A stretch of DNA of 18,124 nt. It comes from Planctomycetales bacterium (GTDB taxonomy: Bacteria; Planctomycetota; Phycisphaerae; SM23-33). A program made the translations under genes and the position numbers. The stretch covers positions 1 to 18,124 of the forward strand of contig DAOVLS010000008.1 in assembly GCA_030631125.1 (NCBI GenBank), in the 5' to 3' direction. The stretch's first letter is position 1. Each line of letters begins with the position of its first letter. The notes under the pieces are model-generated. The model was given only the letters and a program-made list of their open reading frames with translations, ran no database searches and was not told the origin of the DNA. Shown here piece by piece: positions 5,509 to 14,522 of the stretch.

Positions 5509-7917
5509 CTATTTCGAAACAGTCTTCACATCCCGCATTTTACCATTTCGGTCATAAATGATGTCCACAATGGTCTCATCAGGCCGGCATCGGCCCAAAA
5601 CCTTCTGGAGATTCTCGGTATTTGTCGTCTCATCGCCGAATATGTCGATGAAATAATCAACCTCGTAGGAATCGCCTTTCCTCATGCGGCCGCCCCCCGG
5701 CCCGTCGAGTTGCACATGAAGGTCCGCCCACATAGGGCACGGATACGAGACGGGTTTCAGTTTCAATCTGCCCGTGCTGTACTTTGTCACCACAAAAACA
5801 ACATTGCCCCTACTGCCGGCCAGCAGCCCGAACCCGTTCCCTCTGTAAACCTCGTATTTACCGACGCCTGTCGGCTGGGTCTTCACGTTTCCCCCGGCGT
5901 CCCGGTAGAAGACCTGGTCGTAACACCACGTTTTTTGATCCGCGAACTTGAACGGAAAGAAGTCGCAGAATTCCAGACTCGCTCCGTGGGTCGCATGTGA
6001 ATACCAGTCGGACTTGAACGAAAACCTTGTCTTAAAAAGCACTCTCAGGACATCCTTTCTGTACGGGATCTCCACCCAATACTCCGAGACCGCCGCCCCC
6101 GTTACATTCTCGCTTTTGAAGTAAAACTTCACACTGTCAGGTCCGTTCTTGGTTATTTGAAAATCCTTGACCATATTGCAGTGGTAATAGGAAGGCAGGC
6201 GGTTCTCAATCCAGTACCCGCAAGCCATCCAGTAAAGCCCCATTTCCCGGATACCAACCTCCTTCTTCCCCCACTTCCTGAAATCCCTCAACTTGCTGTC
6301 GGCAAGAGAAAATATGAGATTCGGCACTTCACTGGATTGGTCGCTCCAGATAAGGACGTTTTGTCCGTCCGATTTCTTCTGGTATGTAGCGTGTATTCCT
6401 TTGGTCTCCTCGATCTCAACGATTGTAGGGGTTTCCTTCTTGAGTGGCAGGCTCACGATCGCCTCCTGGGCGGGGCCGTCCGATTCTTTTATCGGTGGAC
6501 ACATAACATCGTCAATGTTCAGGCCCATAGAGACAAGTTGTGGAACGAGACTTTTACCGTTGTGCTTACATAGAACCGCTCCCATACCCCCCAGGCCGAA
6601 GAGACGAATCCTGACGTCCCTTGGGTTCCTCTCGCCCGCAGCGTCGAACGAGATACGCACCTTCCGGCTTCCACTATCCGCTCTTACAAGATAAACCCCG
6701 TCTATCTCATCATAATACTTGAAACGACCGCCGGAGACGCTTGGCGCCAGCGGGTTCCTGTGAGCATAGGAGCGTTCCTTGATCTTTCCGGGACTGCCGG
6801 CCACCGACAGGCAGCAAAGAGCCTTATATCTTCTTCTCTGCTTCAACGCCTCGATGGAATCCTTCTTCCAGTAATACCTGATCTGCTGAGTCTTTTTGGT
6901 TGATACGACGGCTATGCCGCTGGAAGACTCCCTCTTCCAGCCGGGCGGGCCATATATCTGATCAAAGAACTGGGGGAACGTCTCGAACTTCGGCGCCTTG
7001 GGATCCTTGGTCCTAGTTGCAAGTACCGACTTGGTATCCACGTCCTTTCCGGTATGCGTTTTCCAGTAAGTGCCTACACTTATACCGCTCTGACCTTCCA
7101 GGACTACGTATTTGCTGGGAAGGTCATCGAAAGATCCCGCCCACGCTGTCGGCTTACCTGAAAGCTTCAGAACCTCCTCCTGCTTCTTGCCCAGGTAAGC
7201 CTTCGTATATTCGTGCGGAAACGCCATCTCCATGTACACGCTGCGCAGCTGCGAATGAGATGAGGGATCGACGATCCTTGCCGCGACAGCCATAAAGATT
7301 TCACCCTCCGGATAGATGTAGAATTCCTCGAACCCCTCACCATGAAAATTCTGACGTGCGTCCCTGATAGTGAACATGCATCTGATAACCAGCCTGTGGG
7401 AACCTTGCTCGATGATCCTTATACTGCCTTCCCCGTGCAACTGGCTGGCCAGAACCCACCGGCTGGAGTCCTCGGCGCCCTTCTCGGCCCGGCAACGCAG
7501 ATCAAAGACCAAGGCGAGGTGCGTGAGGACATTCTTCTCCTCACTGAAATCGCCGTCGCCATCCCTGTCAAAAAGGAGATTGCTGAGCGCCCAGCCCCGG
7601 TCCCGGTCAAAACGTGCTTCCACTTTTCCTATTCGCGCCACAAGATGTCTGCCGGCCTCGGTCTTCATAACAACTCCTCTATGAGATATCCTGGACAACT
7701 CCCGGCGGTCGGCCCCGCCGGCCTGCACTTTCCCGGCCGCATGGGGCGTCGTCTTCCCGGTAAGTTTCGACGAGGTTCCCGCGTTGCTGTCATTGCCATC
7801 TGTGGATACGTTGTGGGTTGCGTCACAAGCCAGCCCGGCCGGAAGACAGACCAACACCGAGATGACAACGAATGCGAACGGTACGACAACCTTTCTCATC
7901 GGCCTTTTCCCGATCAT
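5509..7917 (-). CDS. Large exported protein of unknown function with chimeric N-terminus
   Basis: 802 residues, family not recognised. Residues 1-30 form a signal peptide (positive start, then hydrophobic core VVVPFAFVVISVLVCLPAG). Residues 1-67 align without gaps to the start of the beta-helix protein at 12693-14276 (about 30 identities, including VST.G.DSN.G and KT..HAA). The similarity then stops. The body begins near M84, where a second start (position 7668) has AGAGGAG five bases upstream. Residues 116-127 (FDRDGDGDFSEE) look like a calcium-binding acidic loop. The remainder is rich in beta-strand and aromatic residues, like galactose-mutarotase-fold or polysaccharide-lyase-associated proteins, but no catalytic motif is assigned. 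It is the last of four exported-protein genes, 18 bases after the previous one. Confidence 0.75.
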   Translation of the reverse strand: MIGKRPMRKVVVPFAFVVISVLVCLPAGLACDATHNVSTDGNDSNAGTSSKLTGKTTPHAAGKVQAGGADRRELSRISHRGVVMKTEAGRHLVARIGKVEARFDRDRGWALSNLLFDRDGDGDFSEEKNVLTHLALVFDLRCRAEKGAEDSSRWVLASQLHGEGSIRIIEQGSHRLVIRCMFTIRDARQNFHGEGFEEFYIYPEGEIFMAVAARIVDPSSHSQLRSVYMEMAFPHEYTKAYLGKKQEEVLKLSGKPTAWAGSFDDLPSKYVVLEGQSGISVGTYWKTHTGKDVDTKSVLATRTKDPKAPKFETFPQFFDQIYGPPGWKRESSSGIAVVSTKKTQQIRYYWKKDSIEALKQRRRYKALCCLSVAGSPGKIKERSYAHRNPLAPSVSGGRFKYYDEIDGVYLVRADSGSRKVRISFDAAGERNPRDVRIRLFGLGGMGAVLCKHNGKSLVPQLVSMGLNIDDVMCPPIKESDGPAQEAIVSLPLKKETPTIVEIEETKGIHATYQKKSDGQNVLIWSDQSSEVPNLIFSLADSKLRDFRKWGKKEVGIREMGLYWMACGYWIENRLPSYYHCNMVKDFQITKNGPDSVKFYFKSENVTGAAVSEYWVEIPYRKDVLRVLFKTRFSFKSDWYSHATHGASLEFCDFFPFKFADQKTWCYDQVFYRDAGGNVKTQPTGVGKYEVYRGNGFGLLAGSRGNVVFVVTKYSTGRLKLKPVSYPCPMWADLHVQLDGPGGGRMRKGDSYEVDYFIDIFGDETTNTENLQKVLGRCRPDETIVDIIYDRNGKMRDVKTVSK

Positions 7918-7935
7918 GATACTTTCCTTTCGTCA

Positions 7936-10668
7936 TCATTTAGTGCGCCCGAAATCGGCCTTGATTTCCGCCGGCGACAGCGCTCGGTTGTAAATCCTGA
8001 CCTCGTCAATAATACCTTTGAAAGGCCGGCCGTTCGCATAGTATCCCATCCGAAAGGCGCCCCGCTCACTGCCGGCAATTACTTCCTTTACCGGGTCGGT
8101 GCTGACAGCATTAGTCTGTTCACCGTCAATATAGGTTTTCACGTTGCCGTGGAAGTCCCGCGTCGCGGCCAGATGCACCCATGAGCCGAATTTCTTCCCT
8201 TCACGACTGAAATTCACCGACTTACGCTTTGGGTTTCCCTCGCAGATTGTTCCGTACGCCAGCCAAGGTCTATACCCACCCCTGATGTTGTAGAATGCCA
8301 ATAGATAGCCTGTGTCCCATCTGTGCGCTTTCCCCGCTATTCCGGTATGACCCTGCACCGCTTTTTTCTGGTAATCGGGTTTTACCCAAGCCTCGATAGT
8401 AATTTCCTCACGGGCAATCAGGCTGTCATTGTGAGGAACCTCAACGAGGTCATCTACGCCATCAAAACCAAGGGCCTTGCCGACCTTGCCTTCCACGCGG
8501 GCGGGGTTACCTTTCAGGGTAACATGATTACCTCTGCCGGAAGAATCCTTGGCAGTGTTACCTGATTCTTCCTCAAATCGCCATTCGCCTACAAGGTGCT
8601 CGGCCTTGCTGAGCGTACTGAACTCCCGGACATGAGGAGATTTGAGTTTGTTGCCGGCTAAATCCTCCGCACCTTCTATTGTTATCCTGTACTTTGTCCC
8701 ATATTCCAGAGACTTTTCAGGGATAAAGTACATAGTATCTTCTATCCATCTGAACGATCCCGCCGTGGATGGGGAAACAGAAAATGATTTCTCCGCCGAA
8801 CCGACGTTCATCGGTTCGCTGAATGCAACGATAATTATCTTGCCTATGGAACTCTTTCCCGCTGGCGAATGGCTCTTTACTGTTGGAGGAACTTTTTCCA
8901 TTACCAGACCGAGGTCCAAGACGGTTTTGCCGTCTTTTGATACCTTAACCTTTTGGGCCTGTTCGACGTATTTGATAGCGGAGACCTTCAGGCTGTATTC
9001 GCCGGCAGGGACGTCCAGAATGGTATAGTTTCCGCCGGCATCGGTTGTCCCGAAGTAGCCGCCTGTGGACAGTTTCGCCCCCAAAACGGGCTTGCCGGTT
9101 TCCTTATCGGTAACTTTTCCGGAAATTGTGCCCCTGACCATTCCGGTGCTTTTTGACGCCTCTTTGGTATTGCCATAAGCACCCATATTAATTCTCTTAC
9201 CGTTTGGAAGAGGTTCGTGACTGTATACAGCCTTCGGGTCTCCTGCGTCTATACAGGGGCTTGTTACATCATCCTTGAGCCATTTCTTCCCGTCCCATCT
9301 TCCATGCCGGGATTTGAGATGAAGATCAACCTTCAATTGCCCGGGGCCGGAACCAAATGGAACGGAAGCATTGACAAACCTGGGATCAACGGAAATATCA
9401 TGCTCCATTTTTACATTCTTATCGTAGTTCCCGCCCGCTTTGATCCTGCCGCCGCCGGCATTTTTCCACACGTTGTTGTGAGAACTTAAGATGCGGGCGT
9501 TGCTGAACCCCGATGTTGCCAAACCATAGCCGACATTATTCACAACAATGTTATTCCTTGCTGTAACAATAACGAGGAAATCATTGACGACAGGGCCGCC
9601 TCTGTAATGACCGCTGAACCCAATACCAAACTTTTTGTTCATGAAAAAGGTGTTATTCTCGACGAGCATGTCGAAATTGTGATTTCTTATGCCGCCTGCG
9701 CGACAGTGATAAAAAACATTGTTTTTTACTGTAATACTACAGATACCGGATTTTTTGGGCAGGTCTTCGGTCCATGTCTGAATACCTCCACCCATTACGC
9801 CGAAAATCGTATTCCTTTCGATCAGGATGTCGTTCATCTCTCCCCCGGAGTACTGAATTTGTATTCCATTGCCGCCCTTTCCATTTACGGGCGCGAGGAC
9901 AGGGTGGATAATATTCCCTCTGATTACGGCGTGGTTGGTGCCGTAGAGGCGGACTCCGCAGTTACAGCGAATAATCATCCTGTTATTAAGAACTCTAACC
10001 GTATCGCACCCGTAGAACTTTATGCAATCGTGCCCGCCATCCTCCAGGGTGCAGTCCCGTACCGTTATGTTTTTGCAGTAAGACGGCTCAATCTGATCAT
10101 TGAGGTTATTGCCTATCCACAGGCCGCTCAAAACTACGCCATTGACCTTCCTCAATCCGATTCCGCTGTAGTACCCTCCGCCCCACCCCGGTTCCTGGTT
10201 ACTCCATTTGCGACCCACCCGCTTACCTCGGTTGCCGTCGATTTTCAGATTGCGAATCGTAATGTTGGCGTTCACCCCTTTTGCGCGATGCGCACGTTTT
10301 TCGTTCGTCACGAGCGCCTTGTACCGGGGCCAGCCGGCGTGGTCCTTCAGTTTTATTACGCTGGTCCAGCCGTCGCCTTCGAGAATAGTATCACTGTAAA
10401 TGACTATTGAATCGCCGATTGTGTATGTTCCCTTCTTGAGATGAACGGTCCCGCCGCCTTTCTTGTGAATGTCCAGGAGGGCCTGGTTTATTTCGACCTG
10501 ATCATCGGTCCCGTCCGTTTTATAGTTACCGGTGCCGTCGGTGGCGACGTAAACAATGTTTTTTGCAGGCGACGGCTTAGCCGCCTCCTGTGCCAGCCCC
10601 GTACAACCTATTACCACCACCAATGCTGCGCAGGTCGATAACGCCGTCTTCATCTTCGTCTGGAACAT
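7936..10668 (-). CDS. Multidomain secreted protein: right-handed beta-helix, carboxypeptidase-regulatory-like, Ig-like and LamG domains
   Basis: About 910 residues. A signal peptide has a possible lipobox (VIGC, C22) or a signal peptidase I site after GLA. Residues 37-500 form a right-handed parallel beta-helix of the pectate-lyase/NosD kind (GTDDQVEINQAL start, many N-N-x-[IVF] turns, SPCIDAGDP end). Residues 512-590 resemble the carboxypeptidase regulatory-like fold (GTISGKVTDKETGKPV, DAGGNYTI). Residues 593-686 resemble a bacterial Ig-like (Big_5) domain. Residues 692-908 are a LamG/concanavalin-like domain (GEWRFEE, DSSGRGNH, LGFDGVDD, IDEVRIYNRALS). It probably binds or cleaves polysaccharide outside the cell. 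I used the ATG at 10668, with AAGGAG 11 bases upstream; an ATG at 10689 also fits. Confidence 0.85.
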   Translation of the reverse strand: MFQTKMKTALSTCAALVVVIGCTGLAQEAAKPSPAKNIVYVATDGTGNYKTDGTDDQVEINQALLDIHKKGGGTVHLKKGTYTIGDSIVIYSDTILEGDGWTSVIKLKDHAGWPRYKALVTNEKRAHRAKGVNANITIRNLKIDGNRGKRVGRKWSNQEPGWGGGYYSGIGLRKVNGVVLSGLWIGNNLNDQIEPSYCKNITVRDCTLEDGGHDCIKFYGCDTVRVLNNRMIIRCNCGVRLYGTNHAVIRGNIIHPVLAPVNGKGGNGIQIQYSGGEMNDILIERNTIFGVMGGGIQTWTEDLPKKSGICSITVKNNVFYHCRAGGIRNHNFDMLVENNTFFMNKKFGIGFSGHYRGGPVVNDFLVIVTARNNIVVNNVGYGLATSGFSNARILSSHNNVWKNAGGGRIKAGGNYDKNVKMEHDISVDPRFVNASVPFGSGPGQLKVDLHLKSRHGRWDGKKWLKDDVTSPCIDAGDPKAVYSHEPLPNGKRINMGAYGNTKEASKSTGMVRGTISGKVTDKETGKPVLGAKLSTGGYFGTTDAGGNYTILDVPAGEYSLKVSAIKYVEQAQKVKVSKDGKTVLDLGLVMEKVPPTVKSHSPAGKSSIGKIIIVAFSEPMNVGSAEKSFSVSPSTAGSFRWIEDTMYFIPEKSLEYGTKYRITIEGAEDLAGNKLKSPHVREFSTLSKAEHLVGEWRFEEESGNTAKDSSGRGNHVTLKGNPARVEGKVGKALGFDGVDDLVEVPHNDSLIAREEITIEAWVKPDYQKKAVQGHTGIAGKAHRWDTGYLLAFYNIRGGYRPWLAYGTICEGNPKRKSVNFSREGKKFGSWVHLAATRDFHGNVKTYIDGEQTNAVSTDPVKEVIAGSERGAFRMGYYANGRPFKGIIDEVRIYNRALSPAEIKADFGRTK

Positions 10669-10717
10669 GGCTTTCAAGTCTCCTTTCATCAATCCTGTAA
10701 CCTTTTAGTTAAAAAAA

Positions 10718-10746
10718 CTCATACTTACGCACTAGAAATTACTCAA
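10718..10746 (-). promoter_or_regulatory. Possible internal promoter before the multidomain beta-helix gene
   Basis: On the minus strand TTGAGT (10746-10741) and TATGAG (10723-10718) are 17 bases apart, each with four of six consensus matches, in the AT-rich gap between two co-directional genes. It would let the last two exported-protein genes be expressed separately. Confidence 0.3.
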
Positions 10747-10760
10747 CCGGTGCGACGCAT

Positions 10761-12635
10761 TTACTGCTTTTTCCCTTGAATCGCTTCCCGATACACATCC
10801 ATCGGCGTCCAGACCGACTTGGGCGTCTTGGCTGTGCGGTCCCAAAGGTAAAGCAGGAGGTAATCCAGTTTGCCGTCGGAGGGGCTGCGAAATGTGAACG
10901 GTTGACCGGCCTTGACCTTTACCCTGCTGTGGACGTAACGAGTCGGCGTCTTTTCAGTCATAGGCCCCAGGAATATGTCGTCTACCCAGAAAGTCGTGCC
11001 TATGGGCAGCTGCCTGGGAGTCCCGTAGAATTCAATGGCGACAGATATCTTCCGGGTGTCCGGCGCCGTTGTGAACCATCCCTCGACCTTCTGCCATCCG
11101 TCCGCTGACACGTCACCTTTGCGGACATGCGAACTCCGATTGTACATGAGCACGTAGAGGCTGGCGTGCTTATCAACCGGTTCGCTCCAACCATGGGGGA
11201 CAACATTGACCGACCTCGTGCACCCTTTGGCCTTCTTTACCCAGAAGGAAAAATAGTAGGTGGTGTTCGGCTTGGCGTCAATGGCGTGCTCGCCGCTGCT
11301 GCCGTCCATGGAGCCGATGGCTACATATCCGGCAACCACGCCCCACGGTGTTTTGTTCGTCATTTTCATGTACACCGAGTGCTTCCCGCTGTGCGCTTCC
11401 TTGTCGGTCACGCCGAACTCGGAAGTGTCGTCCCTGCCAAGCCCCCAGCCCACAGGCAGATCATATCCCTTGATACGCACACGCGCTTTGCCTTCGGCGC
11501 CGGGGTCCTTCACCAGGTTGACTCGGCCGGACGTGTCCAATTCGCCGACGAGCCTCGCCGCCATCTTCCACTGGCCCGCATAGGGCGCCTTAAAGCGTGT
11601 CGTGTAGGTCTGGCCCTTCTTCATATCGCGCCATATATCCTCGCGGCCCCAGTTGTTGGAGTCGTTCAGTGCGCTGATGAAGACACCGCCTTTTCCCAGA
11701 TACGCGTACTGTGCTCCCATGCATGGCCGGCCCGGGTATCCGTCTTCTCTAAATATGCCGCCGTGCCCCAAATAGGTGGGGAAATTCCGGTCGCCCAGTG
11801 GCGGCTCTTCGTGATGGGCGGTCGGGTCGGCCGAAAAGCCCAGGTGGGTAAGAGGATGCTTCTCGACGCCGGGCGGAAAGGTCATAAACCACATGAAGTC
11901 ATGGCCACTCCTCCTGCCGGATCGCCGGCTGAAACTGATGATCCCCATCGTGCCGGGCGGGGCCGGCAGTTTCAGGTCCTCCCGGTACGGCGCCCGCATT
12001 GAATCCATGACCAGATCGTCGCCGTTCTGCCTTACATACGCGCAGATGCGCGACTTGCTGTACATCCCCTGCTGGTTTGCCAACACCACAGGCTTGACCT
12101 CCAGCCACGGCCTGCCCGCGACCGCGCGATACGTGGTCACGATGGACTGAGACGCGATGTGTCCCAGCCCGGTGTGCTCGACCACGATTTCTTTGGCGGT
12201 GTTCTTCAGAATATTCACCCGGCCCGATCTCGTGCCGTAGCCGAAATTGCGAATGCCCGTGCTGTTCTGATGCACCTTGTAGAGTTCGCAGGGTTTACCC
12301 ACCCCCTTGCCGCGCTTGGGCAGCAGATCGGGGCCGTCCTGCTTGTTGCCGAAAAGGAACAGGTAAAAGGTGTCGCCTTCGATTATCAGGTCGCTGTCGG
12401 CATGCTTCCTGTGGCCGGTAGTGCCGTAGGGCATCTGCTTCCAGTTGCCTCGATCCTTGAACACCGCCAGCCGGGGGTTTTTCTCCAAGTATATCTTGCC
12501 CGTATCCCAGAGGCGGACTTTCGGGGCGTCCTCCTGAGCGAGCGCCGACACGGGGCCCATTACCGGCGAACATCCCAAAATCAGACCGACCACCACTACT
12601 TTCACCGCGCTACTCATCGTTGGTGATTTCTTCAT
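10761..12635 (-). CDS. Exported protein with C-terminal carbohydrate-binding-like domain
   Basis: 624 residues, exported by a signal peptide (hydrophobic stretch VKVVVVGLILG, cleavage probably after SALA at 30-33). Residues 40-360 form an unrecognised, beta-rich domain with many aromatic residues and a His/Gly-rich section near 250-295. Residues 371-557 look like a CBM4/9-type jelly roll: NLVKDPGAEG, SGKHSVYMK, YYFSFWVKKA, GWQKVEGWFTTAP, FWVDDIFLGP. It likely attaches to glycans outside the cell; catalytic activity is not shown. The start has a strong Shine-Dalgarno AAAGGAG about five bases upstream. It is the second of the four exported-protein genes, 57 bases after the beta-helix gene. Confidence 0.78.
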   Translation of the reverse strand: MKKSPTMSSAVKVVVVGLILGCSPVMGPVSALAQEDAPKVRLWDTGKIYLEKNPRLAVFKDRGNWKQMPYGTTGHRKHADSDLIIEGDTFYLFLFGNKQDGPDLLPKRGKGVGKPCELYKVHQNSTGIRNFGYGTRSGRVNILKNTAKEIVVEHTGLGHIASQSIVTTYRAVAGRPWLEVKPVVLANQQGMYSKSRICAYVRQNGDDLVMDSMRAPYREDLKLPAPPGTMGIISFSRRSGRRSGHDFMWFMTFPPGVEKHPLTHLGFSADPTAHHEEPPLGDRNFPTYLGHGGIFREDGYPGRPCMGAQYAYLGKGGVFISALNDSNNWGREDIWRDMKKGQTYTTRFKAPYAGQWKMAARLVGELDTSGRVNLVKDPGAEGKARVRIKGYDLPVGWGLGRDDTSEFGVTDKEAHSGKHSVYMKMTNKTPWGVVAGYVAIGSMDGSSGEHAIDAKPNTTYYFSFWVKKAKGCTRSVNVVPHGWSEPVDKHASLYVLMYNRSSHVRKGDVSADGWQKVEGWFTTAPDTRKISVAIEFYGTPRQLPIGTTFWVDDIFLGPMTEKTPTRYVHSRVKVKAGQPFTFRSPSDGKLDYLLLYLWDRTAKTPKSVWTPMDVYREAIQGKKQ

Positions 12636-12692
12636 CTTTTTCTCCTTTCAGACATAGACGACTTGACGTTTCCCCGGCTGTTTAAACCGCCT

Positions 12693-14276
12693 TTATCTCA
12701 TCCCTATGGATGCCTTGGGGTCGGCTGCATACGGCCCCATGTCTTTACAAGGACTCGTATCCTTCAATCGCCAGTTATCATTAAAGGGGCCTGGGATTAC
12801 TCCCCATCTTGTGTTACGGGCCACAAACTGAGGATCCCTGGAGATGCAGTCCGCTCCGAGGCTCATCGCCTTTCCCTCAAGTTCCTTCTCGTTTTTATAG
12901 CAACGACTGCCGCTGGCCCAAGTCTCCCTGCCCTTTCCGAAGAGTTTCTTCTCATTGCTCCAGAGGTTGCAATGGGTAATCTTTGCCGTCGGCTCATTGC
13001 CCCGAATTGCTACGGCGTTTTGGTAGATGATGCAGTTCTTTACGGACACGTCCTTTACAACGTCGATCAGTATGCCGTACTTGTTGCGCGCGATCAGGCA
13101 GTTGAGGACTCTGGTATTCGGGGCCGCCGCCTGGACTCCGAAAATGCACTCCGTGACAATGCAGTTTTGAAAAGTAACGTTCCTGGTTATCTTCTCTTTC
13201 TTCCAGCGCCTCCTGGCGTCATCTGCATCCAGGCCCCAGCGGACGCCCCTGACGCGGCAGTTTTTCACCAGGACGTTGTGCGCGCCGGTGCGAATATAAA
13301 AACCATGGCTGTTCCAGTCGATCGAATGTCTGCACCATGCCGGCAGGTCGTTCAGATCGGCCGTGGCCCTAATCCTCGACGCGCCGTAGCAGTCAGTGAA
13401 CGTGATGTCCCTGGATCCATGGCGGGCCCCGAAGAGCGTCCAGCAGTTGTACATCTCGCACTCGGTTACACGGCAGTTAATACAGCCGCGGGATTCGGGG
13501 TCGCCGGCTTTCGCCCCGCCGCGGGTGAATTCAAGACCGTGGCCGCTGACGAGCCTGCCGTCCCCGCGGCATCTGATATAGTGGATGTTCCGGGCGCTGC
13601 AGGAGGCGTAGCAGTAATCCGTGCCCGTGTCCACGCCTGGAATTATGCCGATCAGACGCGGATGGCAGTAGGACCAGCAGTCTGCGGCGGTGTTGTCGTG
13701 GCCACCCACGAAGATATTGGTCATACCGCAGTTGTACGCCGTACAGTGCCTCACTTCGTTGTGATGCCCGCCCACGGAAATCGCAGACCACGAGCAGAGT
13801 CCAGCGGTGCAGTTTTCCACCGTGTTGTGGTGGCCGCCGAGTGATATTCCCGTGCCGTACTTGAGCACCGTGATACCGCTCAATTTGACATGCTCGCCGC
13901 TGATCTTAACGCCGCCCCTCCCAAACCTCGCTCGCCCCTTCACCGTCTTTACCGAGCCTTCTATCTTTACCTGCCCATCGTAACCTTCGAACCTGATGGG
14001 GGCTTCGGCCGTGCCTGAGTTCTTTATCTCGACATTCTCGTGCCCATAGTCGCCGGCCTTGATCCTCACCAGGTCGCCGGCCTTGGCTACTTTGGCAGCA
14101 TGGGTTATCGTCTTCCATGCGAATTTGGGCGAGATCCCGGAATTGCTGTCCTTGCCCTCCGTAGATACGTAGTAGGTCGCACCCCATGCCGGCACGGATG
14201 AAAGACAAAGCGACAACACGAACGAAACGATTGCACACAACACCGTCACGTTTCTCAATTCTCTTCTTCTGATCAT
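12693..14276 (-). CDS. Secreted right-handed beta-helix protein (DUF1565-type start)
   Basis: 527 residues. A signal peptide (about residues 1-32, ending near VPAWG) is followed by the DUF1565-like opening ATYYVSTEGKDSNSG and then a long parallel beta-helix. The helix has repeated turns of the form [VI]xN[CR]xxxx, for example HNTVENC, HNEVRHC, HNTAADC and VLVKNC. Cys and His recur at matching rungs. The end (DTSPCKDMG) is typical of such proteins. The fold is shared by pectate lyases, rhamnogalacturonases and C5-epimerases, but no catalytic triad could be assigned. AAAGGAG lies before the ATG. It is first in the run of four exported-protein genes, and its first 67 residues are copied, in diverged form, at the start of the 5509-7917 protein. 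Confidence 0.85.
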   Translation of the reverse strand: MIRRRELRNVTVLCAIVSFVLSLCLSSVPAWGATYYVSTEGKDSNSGISPKFAWKTITHAAKVAKAGDLVRIKAGDYGHENVEIKNSGTAEAPIRFEGYDGQVKIEGSVKTVKGRARFGRGGVKISGEHVKLSGITVLKYGTGISLGGHHNTVENCTAGLCSWSAISVGGHHNEVRHCTAYNCGMTNIFVGGHDNTAADCWSYCHPRLIGIIPGVDTGTDYCYASCSARNIHYIRCRGDGRLVSGHGLEFTRGGAKAGDPESRGCINCRVTECEMYNCWTLFGARHGSRDITFTDCYGASRIRATADLNDLPAWCRHSIDWNSHGFYIRTGAHNVLVKNCRVRGVRWGLDADDARRRWKKEKITRNVTFQNCIVTECIFGVQAAAPNTRVLNCLIARNKYGILIDVVKDVSVKNCIIYQNAVAIRGNEPTAKITHCNLWSNEKKLFGKGRETWASGSRCYKNEKELEGKAMSLGADCISRDPQFVARNTRWGVIPGPFNDNWRLKDTSPCKDMGPYAADPKASIGMR

Positions 14277-14522
14277 GACGCTCTCCTTTAAAAGTATCCG
14301 ACGTACTTAATTGGGTGTCCTCGGCTTTGCGCGAAACCTTACGGGAACACTGGTTCAACACTTTCATGGATCGAATTGTCCGGCTTTTTTAGATTTGACC
14401 GTTTTTCTCTCAGAGTCAGGGGAGGGTTAAGCCTTATTTTTCGCGCCGCCAGTAATATTAATCGGTTTCATTGGTGAGGTTGGGGTTGTCCGCCGGAAGC
14501 ATACCACCACGAGCCAGCCTGC

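Noticed and set aside
4246..6000. A 584-codon plus-strand open frame
   Set aside because: It spans the antisense of the amidohydrolase gene, an intergenic gap and part of the next gene; it is a shadow frame with no motif or ribosome-binding site.
13906..14367. A 153-codon minus-strand frame overlapping the beta-helix gene start
   Set aside because: It is a frame-shifted reading of the beta-helix gene with Arg/Gly-rich nonsense sequence.
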